DNA of 43,688 bases from Bacillota bacterium (GCA_023389275.1 JAEWEN010000050.1:1-43688); one strand, 5' to 3'. Positions 7,054 through 14,813 are shown, counted from the stretch's first letter. Numbers and translations are program-made. The notes: generated from the sequence alone by a model not told the origin.

Positions 7054-9678
7054 TTAGGATATTGCTCCTTCACTTTGTTTTCTTAATTTAAATGATTTAA
7101 TTGTTTCTAAAACCTTATCATAGTCTTCATAAAAAATAACAACTGCATCACCTTCACCAGCTGATTCCATTGCTTTAAATAACGCTTCTTCTTCTTTTAA
7201 AACAACAGAATATTTATTAGATGATTTAACTTTTTTAACTCCTTCTTCTAAAAGATTTGCAACCTCAAATTCTTCTCTTCCCCTTTTGTTGCAATCTTCC
7301 TTTATAAGAATTTCATCAAATCCATTAGCTGCTATTTCACCTATTTCAATAATACTGTTATTATCTCTATCTCCTGGAACACCTATAACACCAATAGTTT
7401 TATTATAATTAAGACTTTCTAAAGATTTTATAACTTTCTCATATGCATCAATATTGTGTCCATAATCTACTATAACACTAAAATCTTCAACCTTATAAAT
7501 ATTAAATCTACCTGGATTTGACTTATCGTCAGATATAAATGATTTTAAAGATTTTTCTATTAAGTCTTTTTCCATATTTAGTCCTATTAAAGCAGATGTT
7601 ACACATAAAGCATTTTCAATATTGTGTAAAAGTTTTCCCTCTAATGTACAAGGTATTTCTTTAATATTAACTATAGGTTCTATTCCACCTTTTCTAGAAA
7701 CACATATATAGTCATCTCTTAAAAAAACTGCTTCCTTACCATCTAACATATGTTTTTTAATAATAAGGTTATCTTCACTATTTGAAAAATATATTATATT
7801 AACTTTTTCAGGAACTCTTTCTGATAATATATTTACATGAATATCATCAGCATTAATAATAGCATATCCACCATCTCTTATTGCTTCTAATACTAAAGAT
7901 TTTACATAACAAAGCTCTTCTAAAGTATTAACTCCATCAAGCCCCAAATGATCTGCTGTTATATTTGTAATTACACCTACATCAGAAAGATCATATCCAA
8001 GACCTCTTCTTACAATTCCACCTCTTGCAGTTTCTAAAATAGCTGCTTCAACTCTTTTGTCCATTAAAACAACTTTTGCACTATCAGGTCCTGTAGTATC
8101 TCCTTTTTCAACACACTTTCCATCTAAATATATACCACTAGTAGTTGTCATTCCGGTAAAAAGTCCTTTTAAAGAAAGTGCATGGGATATCATTCTTGTA
8201 GTTGTTGTTTTTCCATTTGTTCCTGATATAGATATAACAGGGATTCTTTCTGTTTCATCTTTATAAAGATAATCTAAAATATGTGAAGCTACATCTCTAG
8301 ACTTTCCACTACAAGGCTCTGTGTGCATTCTAATTCCTGGTGCTGCATTAACTTCTAAAATAGCTCCACCTGTTTCACTTAAAGGCTTTGTTATATCTTC
8401 TGTACAAATATCAATACCTGCAACATCAAGTCCTACAGCCTCTGCACATCTTATTGCTACATCTATAATCTCATTATTTACTTTTTCAGTACAGTCTTTA
8501 GATGTTCCACCAGATGATAGATTAGCATTATTTATAAGATAAACAATTTCGTTAGCCTTTGGTATATAATCTAAACTTTTATTAGTAGACGTTAAAAAAT
8601 CAATTATACTTTTATTAACTTCTATTTTAGTAAGAGCTTTTTCATGACCATATCCTCTTCTTGGATTTTGGTTCTCACTCTCTATTAACTGCTCAATAGT
8701 ATCTTCTCCATTACCTATAACATGGGGAGGAATTTTTATAGAAGCTGCAACTACTTTTTTATCAACTACTAAAAGTCTATAGTCTCTACCTTCAATATAT
8801 TTTTCAACTACAACTTTATCACTTATTGTAGATGCTTTTTCATATGCCGCTTTAGCATCTTCATCACACTGTACGTTAACAGTTATACCTCTTCCTTTAT
8901 TGCCATTTATAGGCTTTATAACAACTGGATATTCTATGTCACTGCATATTTCTAAAACCTCTTTAGCATTTTTAGCAAGACCTCCATCTGGAACTGGTAT
9001 ACAAATATCTTGAAGTATATTTCTTGTTAATGCTTTATCACAGGATATATCAACACCTATACAAGATGTTTTATCTGTAATTGTAGCAGACATTCTTTTT
9101 TGAAATTTACCATAGCCTAATTGAAGAACACTTCCATCTCCAACTCTTATAACTGGTATGCCTCTTTTTCTAGCTTCATTGTATATGCTTTTAGTAGAAG
9201 CACCTAATCTTTTATCTACTATTTTTTCTTCTATTTTTAAAAGTGCATTATTTAAATCATAGTCCTGATCTTTTATAAGATTATTAAAAAACTCTAATGC
9301 ATACTTAGCACAAAGACTTCCTGCTTCTTTAAGTTCATATTCAAAAACCACATTATATACACTTCCATACTTTTGCCTAGCTTTTCCATACTTTATTTTT
9401 TTAAATCCAAGCATTAATTGCATTTCTATAATGCTATGTTCTAAAACATGTGGAAGGTATGTTCCTTCATTAAGTCTTTCAACAAATCCACCAACATATC
9501 CTCTACAACATTTATGCTCATTTAAACCTGGAAGGTACTTTAAAAGCCTTTTATTAAAATTTTTTATATCCTTAGTTGGTGTATCACAAAGGTTTTCTAC
9601 ATCAACTGTTATTTGAATACATGTTCTATGGCTATGTATGTTTCTTCCTGTATATATTTTCTGGTCAATGATTTTCAT
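7054..9678 (-). CDS. cphA: cyanophycin synthetase
   Basis: CphA polymerises aspartate and arginine into cyanophycin, a non-ribosomal nitrogen-storage polymer, using ATP. The 874-residue length is normal. Order of domains: an N-terminal family domain (YLPHVLEHSIIEMQLMLG), an ATP-grasp domain at about residues 220-480 (VVIKPINGNKGRGITVNV; ILEVNAAPGIRMH), and a Mur-ligase-like domain with P-loop SGTNGKTTTTRMIS near residue 488 and PGRFNIY further on. All look intact. The start ATG overlaps the end of cphB by 14 bases and has AAGGAGG upstream. Synthesis and degradation genes are thus in one operon, behind a forespore-type promoter. Work on C. perfringens has linked cyanophycin to spore assembly (from memory). 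Confidence 0.95.
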   Translation of the reverse strand: MKIIDQKIYTGRNIHSHRTCIQITVDVENLCDTPTKDIKNFNKRLLKYLPGLNEHKCCRGYVGGFVERLNEGTYLPHVLEHSIIEMQLMLGFKKIKYGKARQKYGSVYNVVFEYELKEAGSLCAKYALEFFNNLIKDQDYDLNNALLKIEEKIVDKRLGASTKSIYNEARKRGIPVIRVGDGSVLQLGYGKFQKRMSATITDKTSCIGVDISCDKALTRNILQDICIPVPDGGLAKNAKEVLEICSDIEYPVVIKPINGNKGRGITVNVQCDEDAKAAYEKASTISDKVVVEKYIEGRDYRLLVVDKKVVAASIKIPPHVIGNGEDTIEQLIESENQNPRRGYGHEKALTKIEVNKSIIDFLTSTNKSLDYIPKANEIVYLINNANLSSGGTSKDCTEKVNNEIIDVAIRCAEAVGLDVAGIDICTEDITKPLSETGGAILEVNAAPGIRMHTEPCSGKSRDVASHILDYLYKDETERIPVISISGTNGKTTTTRMISHALSLKGLFTGMTTTSGIYLDGKCVEKGDTTGPDSAKVVLMDKRVEAAILETARGGIVRRGLGYDLSDVGVITNITADHLGLDGVNTLEELCYVKSLVLEAIRDGGYAIINADDIHVNILSERVPEKVNIIYFSNSEDNLIIKKHMLDGKEAVFLRDDYICVSRKGGIEPIVNIKEIPCTLEGKLLHNIENALCVTSALIGLNMEKDLIEKSLKSFISDDKSNPGRFNIYKVEDFSVIVDYGHNIDAYEKVIKSLESLNYNKTIGVIGVPGDRDNNSIIEIGEIAANGFDEILIKEDCNKRGREEFEVANLLEEGVKKVKSSNKYSVVLKEEEALFKAMESAGEGDAVVIFYEDYDKVLETIKSFKLRKQSEGAIS

Positions 9679-10495
9679 AGTTATCCTCCTTACACCTATT
9701 ATGTAAAATAGGAGCCTTATCTTTTAGGTTGTATACATAACCTTTAGGCAGTATATGTAATTTAACATTTGTTATTGCTAGTATTTCATCTTTTGAAAGT
9801 TCTGATACATTAGTATGGGATATAAAATTCCCATCAACAATTGTAACTCCACCTTCGCCTATAACCCTAAATTCGTCTTCTCCCTCTATAACTATTGCTG
9901 TATTTTCATCTATTCCAATTCCTATAATCTCAGGATTTTGCGCAACAGAAGAAAGAAGCCTTCCTATTCTTCCTCTTTGAGCAAAGTGCTGGTCTATAAT
10001 AACTCCTCTTATAATATCAAGTCCTGGAGACATATTAATAACACATTTTTTAGGAGCAGAATCATCTTCTCCTTCTACTATCATAGTAGAAGATAAACAA
10101 GATGCTCCAGCACTTGTGCCTACAATTAATACCTTATTAAAATATAATTCCTTTAAAGATTCATAAAATTTTGTTCCACCTATAAGGCTTGTTATTTTAA
10201 TTTGGTCTCCTCCAGTAAAAAATATACAACCTGCTGACTGTAAAATTTTTATATTACTTTTATCTTCTGCCATATCTCTGTTTTCTATGTGGATAATATT
10301 AATATCCTCTACACCTAGAGACTTAAATACTTTTTTATATTCTTCTCCTACTTCTACAGGATAATCTGTAGCAACTGTTAGTATTACTAAAGAGCCTTTC
10401 TTTTTCTTATATAAACTAACTACTTCTTTAAGTATTTCACATTCATTTTCTTTATCTTCAGCTCCACCTATTATAACCAAGTACCCTTTATCCAT
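9665..10495 (-). CDS. cphB: cyanophycinase
   Basis: CphB is a serine-type exopeptidase (family S51) that cleaves cyanophycin into beta-Asp-Arg dipeptides. The start is set at ATG 10495, which has AGAGGTG 6 bases upstream; the frame stays open for 11 more codons but without a ribosome binding site. That gives 276 residues. Family marks are GYLVIIGGAEDKE at the start, FFTGGDQIKITSLIGG, and the nucleophile loop VGTSAGASCLS. IDQHFAQRGRIGRLLS and GIGIDENTAIVI follow. It is the first gene of the cphB-cphA operon. Putting the hydrolase first is a notable order, since product and breakdown enzyme would be made together. Confidence 0.93.
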   Translation of the reverse strand: MDKGYLVIIGGAEDKENECEILKEVVSLYKKKKGSLVILTVATDYPVEVGEEYKKVFKSLGVEDINIIHIENRDMAEDKSNIKILQSAGCIFFTGGDQIKITSLIGGTKFYESLKELYFNKVLIVGTSAGASCLSSTMIVEGEDDSAPKKCVINMSPGLDIIRGVIIDQHFAQRGRIGRLLSSVAQNPEIIGIGIDENTAIVIEGEDEFRVIGEGGVTIVDGNFISHTNVSELSKDEILAITNVKLHILPKGYVYNLKDKAPILHNRCKEDNYENH

Positions 10496-10539
10496 TTTGC
10501 ACCTCTTTAAATAATAACATTTACACATATTTACCTAAG

Positions 10540-10569
10540 TATTTTTGCCAAGATAAAATTATTTATACC
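10540..10569 (-). promoter_or_regulatory. sigma-F/G-like promoter of cphB-cphA
   Basis: On the minus strand GGTATA (10569-10564), a 14-bp spacer and GGCAAAAATA (10549-10540) match the forespore pattern GYATA-N14/15-GGNNANAAT without mismatch. No sigma-A promoter of similar quality is visible before cphB. Confidence 0.6.
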
Positions 10570-10580
10570 CTAAAAGTAAA

Positions 10581-10608
10581 AAAAGCGTAGCCTTAAGGCT
10601 ACGCTTTT
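10581..10608 (-). terminator. terminator of the SPOCS/LysM gene
   Basis: A GC-rich 12-bp stem (AAAAGCGTAGCC / GGCTACGCTTTT, loop TTAA) overlaps the stop codon of the upstream gene; T-rich sequence follows on the minus strand. Confidence 0.85.
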
Positions 10609-12169
10609 AATAAACAAAAGTTTTTTTAGGAATTATTATTTTTGTTCCAATTGCAATATTTTCTGGGTTCTCTATACTATTTATATTAACTATATCTTCT
10701 ATTGTTGTTGCATATCTTTTTGCTACTTTCCAAAGACTATCATCTCTTTGAATGCAATAAATAACAAAGGTAGGCATGTTTTTAATATTTTCAGAAACAT
10801 CTACCTCAACTACATTTTTTATAAGTTCAAATGTTTTTTTCTGTAAAAGTTTAGCAGATGCATTTAAAATTATTTTAAGATCAACCTCTTTACTAGAAAT
10901 CTTATCAAATGATATATGTTCAATATTCACATCTATTATAGGAATCATATCTATTTTAGATCCTTCTATTTCAATTGAAGTTTTAAAAGGTATTTGCTCT
11001 TCTAAATTAGCTATACAACCTTTTTCACCTTCAGCTAAGTATAAAATATTAGTTTCTAGTATTCCCTCTGCTATAACCTTATCATCTATTACCTTTGTTT
11101 CTGTTACAATAGGTTTTAAGTTAATATATTTTATTTGATTTATAGTTTCATCTTCATCTTCTATATTTATTCTTTCTTTTATAGTTTGGCTATCAGAAGC
11201 CTCTCCATAAAAGCTAAGTGATTTAATATTTATTTTTTCAAGTTCATATCCTTCATCTGGAGAATAAGCATCTACTATAGATTGTAAATTTTTTGTATTA
11301 TATGATTTTACACAAGAATCCACTACAGCTTCTATTTCTACTTTTCTTCTTTCACCTTCATCATTTTCACTAATACTTTCATATACATCTATTACTTTAA
11401 ATGAAACATTATGTTTAGAATTATTTTTTATCTCTACTCCATTTATTTCTGTTTCAAATGAAAACTCTTCATCTACTGTATGAATATCTTCATTACTAGT
11501 ATCATACATAAGCCTTATTGTCCCAGATGCATTTATTTTTATGCCATCTTCTGTATTTGTAATTTCTTTTCTATGAATATTAATATCTGACTTTAAAATA
11601 GAACTTACTTCATCTTTTTCCTGAGGAATATCAATATTTATTTTTACTATTGATTGTATTTTATCCTCTCCTTGATATTCAGCAAACTCTATATTATCAC
11701 GAAGCAGCTGTATGTCTTCCCCTTTCATATCAACAACGATTTCAAGGCTTTCTTTATTATAAACTGTACTTTCTAGATTTATTATAGAATTAACTTTTAT
11801 TTTCCTATTAGACACTATTTCATATTCAATATGTTCTATTTCTGCATTTGTAACACTTTTCATGTCTTGATCACTTTGTGGAAGATTAATATTTTGAGTA
11901 AAGTTATTAGTTGAACTTAATTTATATATTCCCTTACTATCATCTAGTGAAGAATAGAATATGTCTACAGTTACTTTTCCATCAACTATAACTCTTTCCT
12001 CACTTGTTTCTGTACTAATTATATTAACTTTTCCGTCAATACTAAGTACTTTCCCAATTTCTGGACTCCTATCTGATAATACAAGGTCTTGGGCAACCAT
12101 TGTTTGGCCTTTTCCTTCCCCTACAAGTTTTTCATAATTAACTGTATCTTTTAAAAGCTGAGCTGTCAT
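10607..12169 (-). CDS. SPOCS (DUF3794) repeat protein with C-terminal LysM domain
   Basis: About 520 residues. Most of the protein is beta-rich DUF3794/SPOCS repeats, a fold shared with coat and encasement proteins such as SpoVID; recurring phrases such as KVLSIDGKVNI and the IEHIEYEIVSNRKI region mark them. The C terminus (about residues 470-520) is a LysM module (YCIQRDDSLWKVAKRYATTIEDI...IGTKIIIPKK) that binds GlcNAc polymers such as cortex peptidoglycan. There is no signal peptide, as expected for a mother-cell protein acting at the forespore surface. The ATG at 12175 abuts the ribosome binding site GGGAGG; the ATG at 12169 is better spaced. A sigma-E-type promoter precedes it. Likely a SpoVID/SafA-like morphogenetic protein, inferred. 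Confidence 0.85.
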   Translation of the reverse strand: MTAQLLKDTVNYEKLVGEGKGQTMVAQDLVLSDRSPEIGKVLSIDGKVNIISTETSEERVIVDGKVTVDIFYSSLDDSKGIYKLSSTNNFTQNINLPQSDQDMKSVTNAEIEHIEYEIVSNRKIKVNSIINLESTVYNKESLEIVVDMKGEDIQLLRDNIEFAEYQGEDKIQSIVKINIDIPQEKDEVSSILKSDINIHRKEITNTEDGIKINASGTIRLMYDTSNEDIHTVDEEFSFETEINGVEIKNNSKHNVSFKVIDVYESISENDEGERRKVEIEAVVDSCVKSYNTKNLQSIVDAYSPDEGYELEKINIKSLSFYGEASDSQTIKERINIEDEDETINQIKYINLKPIVTETKVIDDKVIAEGILETNILYLAEGEKGCIANLEEQIPFKTSIEIEGSKIDMIPIIDVNIEHISFDKISSKEVDLKIILNASAKLLQKKTFELIKNVVEVDVSENIKNMPTFVIYCIQRDDSLWKVAKRYATTIEDIVNINSIENPENIAIGTKIIIPKKTFVY

Positions 12170-12210
12170 TTTCATCCCTCCCTACCTAATGGGTATAACT
12201 ATCTATAACT

Positions 12211-12239
12211 ACATTATGAGGACAATTTCAAATATATTC
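12211..12239 (-). promoter_or_regulatory. sigma-E-like promoter of the SPOCS/LysM gene
   Basis: On the minus strand GAATATA (12239-12233), a 14-bp spacer and CATAATGT (12218-12211) fit the mother-cell sigma-E pattern (KMATATT-N14-CATACAnT). Confidence 0.55.
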
Positions 12240-12463
12240 CTTTTACGTTTAATATTTTCTACAAAAGTAGAAGGTAATACCTTTTAAAAAATAGAAATTT
12301 AATCCTGCTATTATAAAAGTTATTAATGAAGTTCAGTCATTATTCTTATGATTTTATAGAAAATTTATGGTATCGTTTTCTATAAATGAATATACTTTAT
12401 ATATTTATATTCATTTTTAAAAAAATTTGAACACATTTTAAAATTTAATTATATTTATTAATA
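12240..12463. other. gene-free AT-rich stretch with several small hairpins
   Basis: No open frame with a ribosome binding site is visible. It holds short inverted repeats: TTCTAC-aaaa-GTAGAA, AAGGT-aat-ACCTT, TATAGAAAA...TTTTCTATA near 12353-12385, and AAATGAATATA...TATATTCATTT near 12385-12418. None is followed by a clean T-run, so I assign no function. Confidence 0.5.
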
Positions 12464-12492
12464 TTGACTTATATAACGTTTTCATTTAATAT
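12464..12492 (+). promoter_or_regulatory. candidate sigma-A promoter of a small RNA
   Basis: TTGACT (12464-12469), a 17-bp spacer and TAATAT (12487-12492). It points away from both neighbouring genes' sense strands and is followed about 90 bases later by a strong terminator. Confidence 0.5.
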
Positions 12493-12498
12493 ATAAAA

Positions 12499-12605
12499 TT
12501 GTTGATACCTCAATGAGAAAGCGATATAGCTTTCTTTATCCCCCTATAAAATAAACTGCCAAACCCATAACCCCATACTAACCGCCAGAAGGGCGGTTTT
12601 TCCCT
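12499..12605 (+). ncRNA. candidate small non-coding RNA, about 105 nt
   Basis: A promoter-like sequence precedes it and a GC-rich terminator ends it. No open frame of note lies inside. It has a 5' hairpin (GAAAGC-gatata-GCTTTC) and then an unpaired C-rich segment with CCCCCT, AACCC and ACCCC before the terminator. C-rich single-stranded patches in Firmicute small RNAs such as RsaE/RoxS pair with ribosome binding sites, so a trans-acting regulator is possible. It is antisense to no gene and lies between veg and the SPOCS/LysM gene, both on the other strand. I do not recognise a known family. Confidence 0.45.
12580..12605 (+). terminator. GC-rich terminator on the plus strand
   Basis: AACCGCC / GGCGGTT, 7-bp stem with a 5-base loop, followed by TTTTCCC. 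There is no annotated plus-strand gene upstream, which is the main support for the small RNA call. Confidence 0.75.
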
Positions 12606-12654
12606 TTTTTGAAGAAATATTATTTTATATTAATCAAATAGTATATAGAAAAAA

Positions 12655-12690
12655 CAAACCCCTAAAAGAAATATTTCTTTCAGGGGTTTG
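12655..12690 (-). terminator. terminator of veg
   Basis: Long stem with one internal mismatch (CAAACCCCT...AGGGGTTTG outer part, AAGAAA / TTTCTT inner part) directly after the veg stop codon. Confidence 0.75.
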
Positions 12691-12691
12691 T

Positions 12692-12943
12692 TTATATTAC
12701 CGCACTATTAAATTCTATCTGAACCACTCTTGTAAGAATATCAGAATAACTGTACGATACCCTTCTTTGCGTCGTCCCTTTGTCATGAAGTTTTACTGTA
12801 AAAATGTTAGGGTATGTTTTCTCTAGTATGCCTTCCTTGATAACTATCTTTTTTCTACCGCTATTGGCTTTTAAAACTACTTTTTCACCTACATGGTTAT
12901 TAATAGTTTCTTTGATAGCACCTAGCATATCTTTCCCTTTCAT
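12692..12943 (-). CDS. veg: Veg family protein
   Basis: An 83-residue protein of the Veg family, small proteins with an SH3-like barrel that in B. subtilis are abundant and affect biofilm formation. Signature: LGAIKETINNHVGEKVVLKANSGRKK and SYSYSDILTRVVQIEF. The frame is open from a GTG at 12952, but AAGAGGG is 8 bases before the ATG at 12943, which is taken as the start. It is preceded by two tandem consensus-like sigma-A promoters, in keeping with the very strong veg promoter of B. subtilis. Near yabG, as in Bacillus. Confidence 0.92.
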   Translation of the reverse strand: MKGKDMLGAIKETINNHVGEKVVLKANSGRKKIVIKEGILEKTYPNIFTVKLHDKGTTQRRVSYSYSDILTRVVQIEFNSAVI

Positions 12944-12950
12944 TTTAAGC

Positions 12951-12990
12951 ACCCTCTTTCTTAATTATAATCATACATCATAAAGAGGGT
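12951..12990 (-). promoter_or_regulatory. leader hairpin that could cover the veg ribosome binding site
   Basis: ACCCTCTTT (minus strand, 12990-12982) is the exact complement of the 9 bases AAAGAGGGT (12959-12951) that form the veg ribosome binding site. The left arm would be present only in transcripts from the upstream promoter, because the downstream promoter should start near 12963. Confidence 0.45.
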
Positions 12991-12998
12991 AAAGTCAA
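12970..12998 (-). promoter_or_regulatory. sigma-A promoter P1 of veg
   Basis: TTGACT (12998-12993), 17 bp, TATGAT (12975-12970) on the minus strand. Start site predicted near 12963, giving a leader of about 20 nt. Confidence 0.75.
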
Positions 12999-13009
12999 AT
13001 AAAAATTAT

Positions 13010-13038
13010 ATTTTATCAATTTTGAAAACCTATGTCAA
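13010..13038 (-). promoter_or_regulatory. sigma-A promoter P2 of veg
   Basis: A perfect TTGACA (13038-13033), 17 bp, TAAAAT (13015-13010) on the minus strand, just after the stop codon of the SpoIID-amidase gene. Predicted leader of about 60 nt. Confidence 0.7.
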
Positions 13039-13041
13039 TAT

Positions 13042-14361
13042 TTATTTTTCGATTATATCATAATACTTGCATACACCACTATAAAATGCCTTTGCTAAAT
13101 TATCTATTGTTTTTTTGTTTATCAAAGAATTATCAATGTTTCCCGTTAAGTAAAAACACTCTATAATCATTGAATTAACTTTACTTTCTCTAAGAATAAA
13201 ATAATCTCCTATATTAACTTTTCTTTTCTTAATTCTAGTGGATTTTTCTATTTCACTAAGAATAGTATCAGAAAGTTCTATAGCCTCATTATCTTCTGAA
13301 TAGCAATAAGCCTCACAACCATTAACTCCTGGCATAACAAATGAATTTAAATGAATACTAATAAAAAAGTCAGGTTTAATTTTATTAGCTACATCTGCTC
13401 TTTCTGATAGGGTTATATTACTATCATCTTCTCTTGTTAAATAAACCTTCGCCCCTTTTCCTTCTAATAGCTCTTTAAGCTTTAAGGAAATGTCCATTAC
13501 ATATTCGCTTTCTTTAATTTCTCCTAAAGTATTTCCACTATCTTCTCCTCCATGACCTGGATCTAGTAAAAACACCTTTCCTCTTAATGTATTTGCAATA
13601 TCCACTCCTACCTTTTCAAAGCTTACTCCAGTATAGTAATACTTAATAATGTCCTCATAGGTTTTCCCTTCTTTATAAAGGCTCTCAGCGCCTTCTATAC
13701 ACATTCCAAGTCCATTTCCTTCTCCAAGTGTTTTTATTCCTATTGCCTCTTCTTTAAAATAAATTTTATTACTTTTAAGTCTTAGTTTTTTCATTATGTC
13801 TTTTCCTGAGTATTTTTCCCCAAGTATTGTAAGACTTTTAATTCTTCCTTCCTCATCTCTTTCTATATTGGATATAATTCCCATACCTTCTTCTCTAAAT
13901 AAAACATCTTTTTTAGTTATAGACTTTAAGTCACTTACATCTATACTTTTAAAGGATTCTTTATTGCTACACTTTGTACAATAAACCTTTCTAATATAAG
14001 TAAGCTTTTCATCTATAACATCCTCTGAGTTAGCAGTAGCTCCTGAACAACACATTGTATAGTATAAAGACACTAATTTTTCATTACAAAGCACTACTTC
14101 TCCCCTAGTATCCTCAACTGCTTTTTTTACTATTTTTTTAGTTTTCTTTTTCTTAATAGATACTATATAGTTTTTTTCATAATATGGAGTATTTTTCACC
14201 TTTTTAAAAAGCTCACTTCTTTTCAAAACTACAATAGATTTTAAAACTTCATACTCTATTTCTCCTATATCCATAGCACTTACTGCATACATAGTAGCTT
14301 TTTCAACATCAATAGTAGTTTCTTTGTTATCAATTAATATATTAGTTTTTACACACTCCAT
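13042..14361 (-). CDS. SpoIID-like domain fused to N-acetylmuramoyl-L-alanine amidase
   Basis: 439 residues with two enzyme-like halves. Residues about 1-255 resemble SpoIID, the lytic transglycosylase of engulfment: EYEVLKSIVVLKRS corresponds by eye to the family's E-A-L-K-A-Q-A-x-A-A-R segment with its Glu, then CCSGATANSEDV and GEGNGLGMCIEGAESLYKEGKTYEDIIKYYYTG. Residues about 265-435 are Amidase_3: FLLDPGHGGEDSG (Zn His), ISIHLNSF (Zn His) and SMIIECFYLTG (Glu). SpoIID and amidase act in sequence on peptidoglycan, so the fusion makes chemical sense. No signal peptide or membrane anchor is visible. It begins 14 bases after the yabG stop, so it probably shares the yabG transcript once the intervening element is gone. 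Confidence 0.85.
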   Translation of the reverse strand: MECVKTNILIDNKETTIDVEKATMYAVSAMDIGEIEYEVLKSIVVLKRSELFKKVKNTPYYEKNYIVSIKKKKTKKIVKKAVEDTRGEVVLCNEKLVSLYYTMCCSGATANSEDVIDEKLTYIRKVYCTKCSNKESFKSIDVSDLKSITKKDVLFREEGMGIISNIERDEEGRIKSLTILGEKYSGKDIMKKLRLKSNKIYFKEEAIGIKTLGEGNGLGMCIEGAESLYKEGKTYEDIIKYYYTGVSFEKVGVDIANTLRGKVFLLDPGHGGEDSGNTLGEIKESEYVMDISLKLKELLEGKGAKVYLTREDDSNITLSERADVANKIKPDFFISIHLNSFVMPGVNGCEAYCYSEDNEAIELSDTILSEIEKSTRIKKRKVNIGDYFILRESKVNSMIIECFYLTGNIDNSLINKKTIDNLAKAFYSGVCKYYDIIEK

Positions 14362-14375
14362 AATTCATCACATCC

Positions 14376-14588
14376 TTAGTCATATGGAGATAAAGGACTG
14401 CCTAATCTATACTGTCCTCTTGTTTCTATTCCCCCTACTCCTTTTTCTCCTGTTATAGTATTTTGAAGCACCTCTTTAGGTGATAAATATTTAGTAATAC
14501 TAGTAAATGCTATTTTTTCACATACTAAAACAGGATCTAAAGCATGTACAAGAATTCTATAAGGGGAAGTTGCATAATTTGCACCTGC
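14376..14588 (-). CDS. yabG: YabG, C-terminal 70 codons, separated from the rest of the gene
   Basis: Reading from the junction repeat, the minus strand codes AGANYATSPYRILVHALDP and so on to GVGGIETRGQYRLGSPLSPYD-stop. This is the conserved end of YabG. It has no start codon or ribosome binding site of its own and begins in the same frame, at the same 9-bp repeat, as the point where the 5' part (17040-17699) stops. Joined at the repeat, the two parts give a normal-length YabG. The downstream SpoIID-amidase gene starts 14 bases after this stop codon. Confidence 0.9.
   Translation of the reverse strand, partial: AGANYATSPYRILVHALDPVLVCEKIAFTSITKYLSPKEVLQNTITGEKGVGGIETRGQYRLGSPLSPYD
14580..14588. 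repeat. left attachment core repeat
   Basis: TGCACCTGC, identical to 17046-17054. On the minus strand it reads GCA GGT GCA (Ala-Gly-Ala) in the yabG frame. The probable crossover dinucleotide is CC at 14584-14585 (GG on the minus strand), at the centre of the attP palindrome. Confidence 0.85.
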
Positions 14589-14601
14589 ACATTAAACTAA
14601 A
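14586..14601. repeat. left arm of the attP inverted repeat
   Basis: TGCACATTAAACTAAA, the exact reverse complement of 17034-17049. In the excised circle the two arms would face each other around CC/GG. Confidence 0.85.
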
Positions 14602-14609
14602 CTACGATA

Positions 14610-14774
14610 TTAAAGTTTAATTTCATCATCTTTATTTTCTAGTATTTTAATAAGCTCTTCTATTTCATAGGCTTCCAGTTTTCTCAAAATAATTTCTGAA
14701 AGACATTTTAAAACTTTTTGCGATAAATCATTTTTATTTTCATTACTGTTTATTAAAAGACTTGGTTTTTTCAA
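14610..14774 (-). CDS. 54-residue hypothetical protein; candidate excision (directionality) factor
   Basis: A TTG-started frame with a good ribosome binding site (AGGAG, 6 bases upstream) codes for MKKPSLLINSNENKNDL and a helical, charged remainder (QKVLKCLSEIILRKLEAYEI, EELIKILENKDDEIKL). No database family is recognised. It is the only gene of the element on the yabG strand, stops 22 bases before the left attachment core, and is preceded by a mother-cell-type -10 box. Recombination directionality factors of serine integrases are typically such small proteins encoded near the att site; SprB of SPbeta is of similar size. The role is inferred from size and position only. Confidence 0.6.
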   Translation of the reverse strand: MKKPSLLINSNENKNDLSQKVLKCLSEIILRKLEAYEIEELIKILENKDDEIKL

Positions 14775-14805
14775 GGCATTCTCCTGAAAAATTATTACTA
14801 ATAAT

Positions 14806-14813
14806 ATATTATG
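14806..14813 (-). promoter_or_regulatory. possible sigma-E/K -10 box for the 54-residue ORF
   Basis: CATAATAT on the minus strand, 32 bases before the TTG start. A -35 match (TTATATA at about 14 bp) is weak. Low confidence. Confidence 0.3.

Noticed and set aside
12385..12425. Terminator in the gene-free region
   Set aside because: AAATGAATATA / TATATTCATTT is entirely AT and has A rather than T after it; too weak to call.
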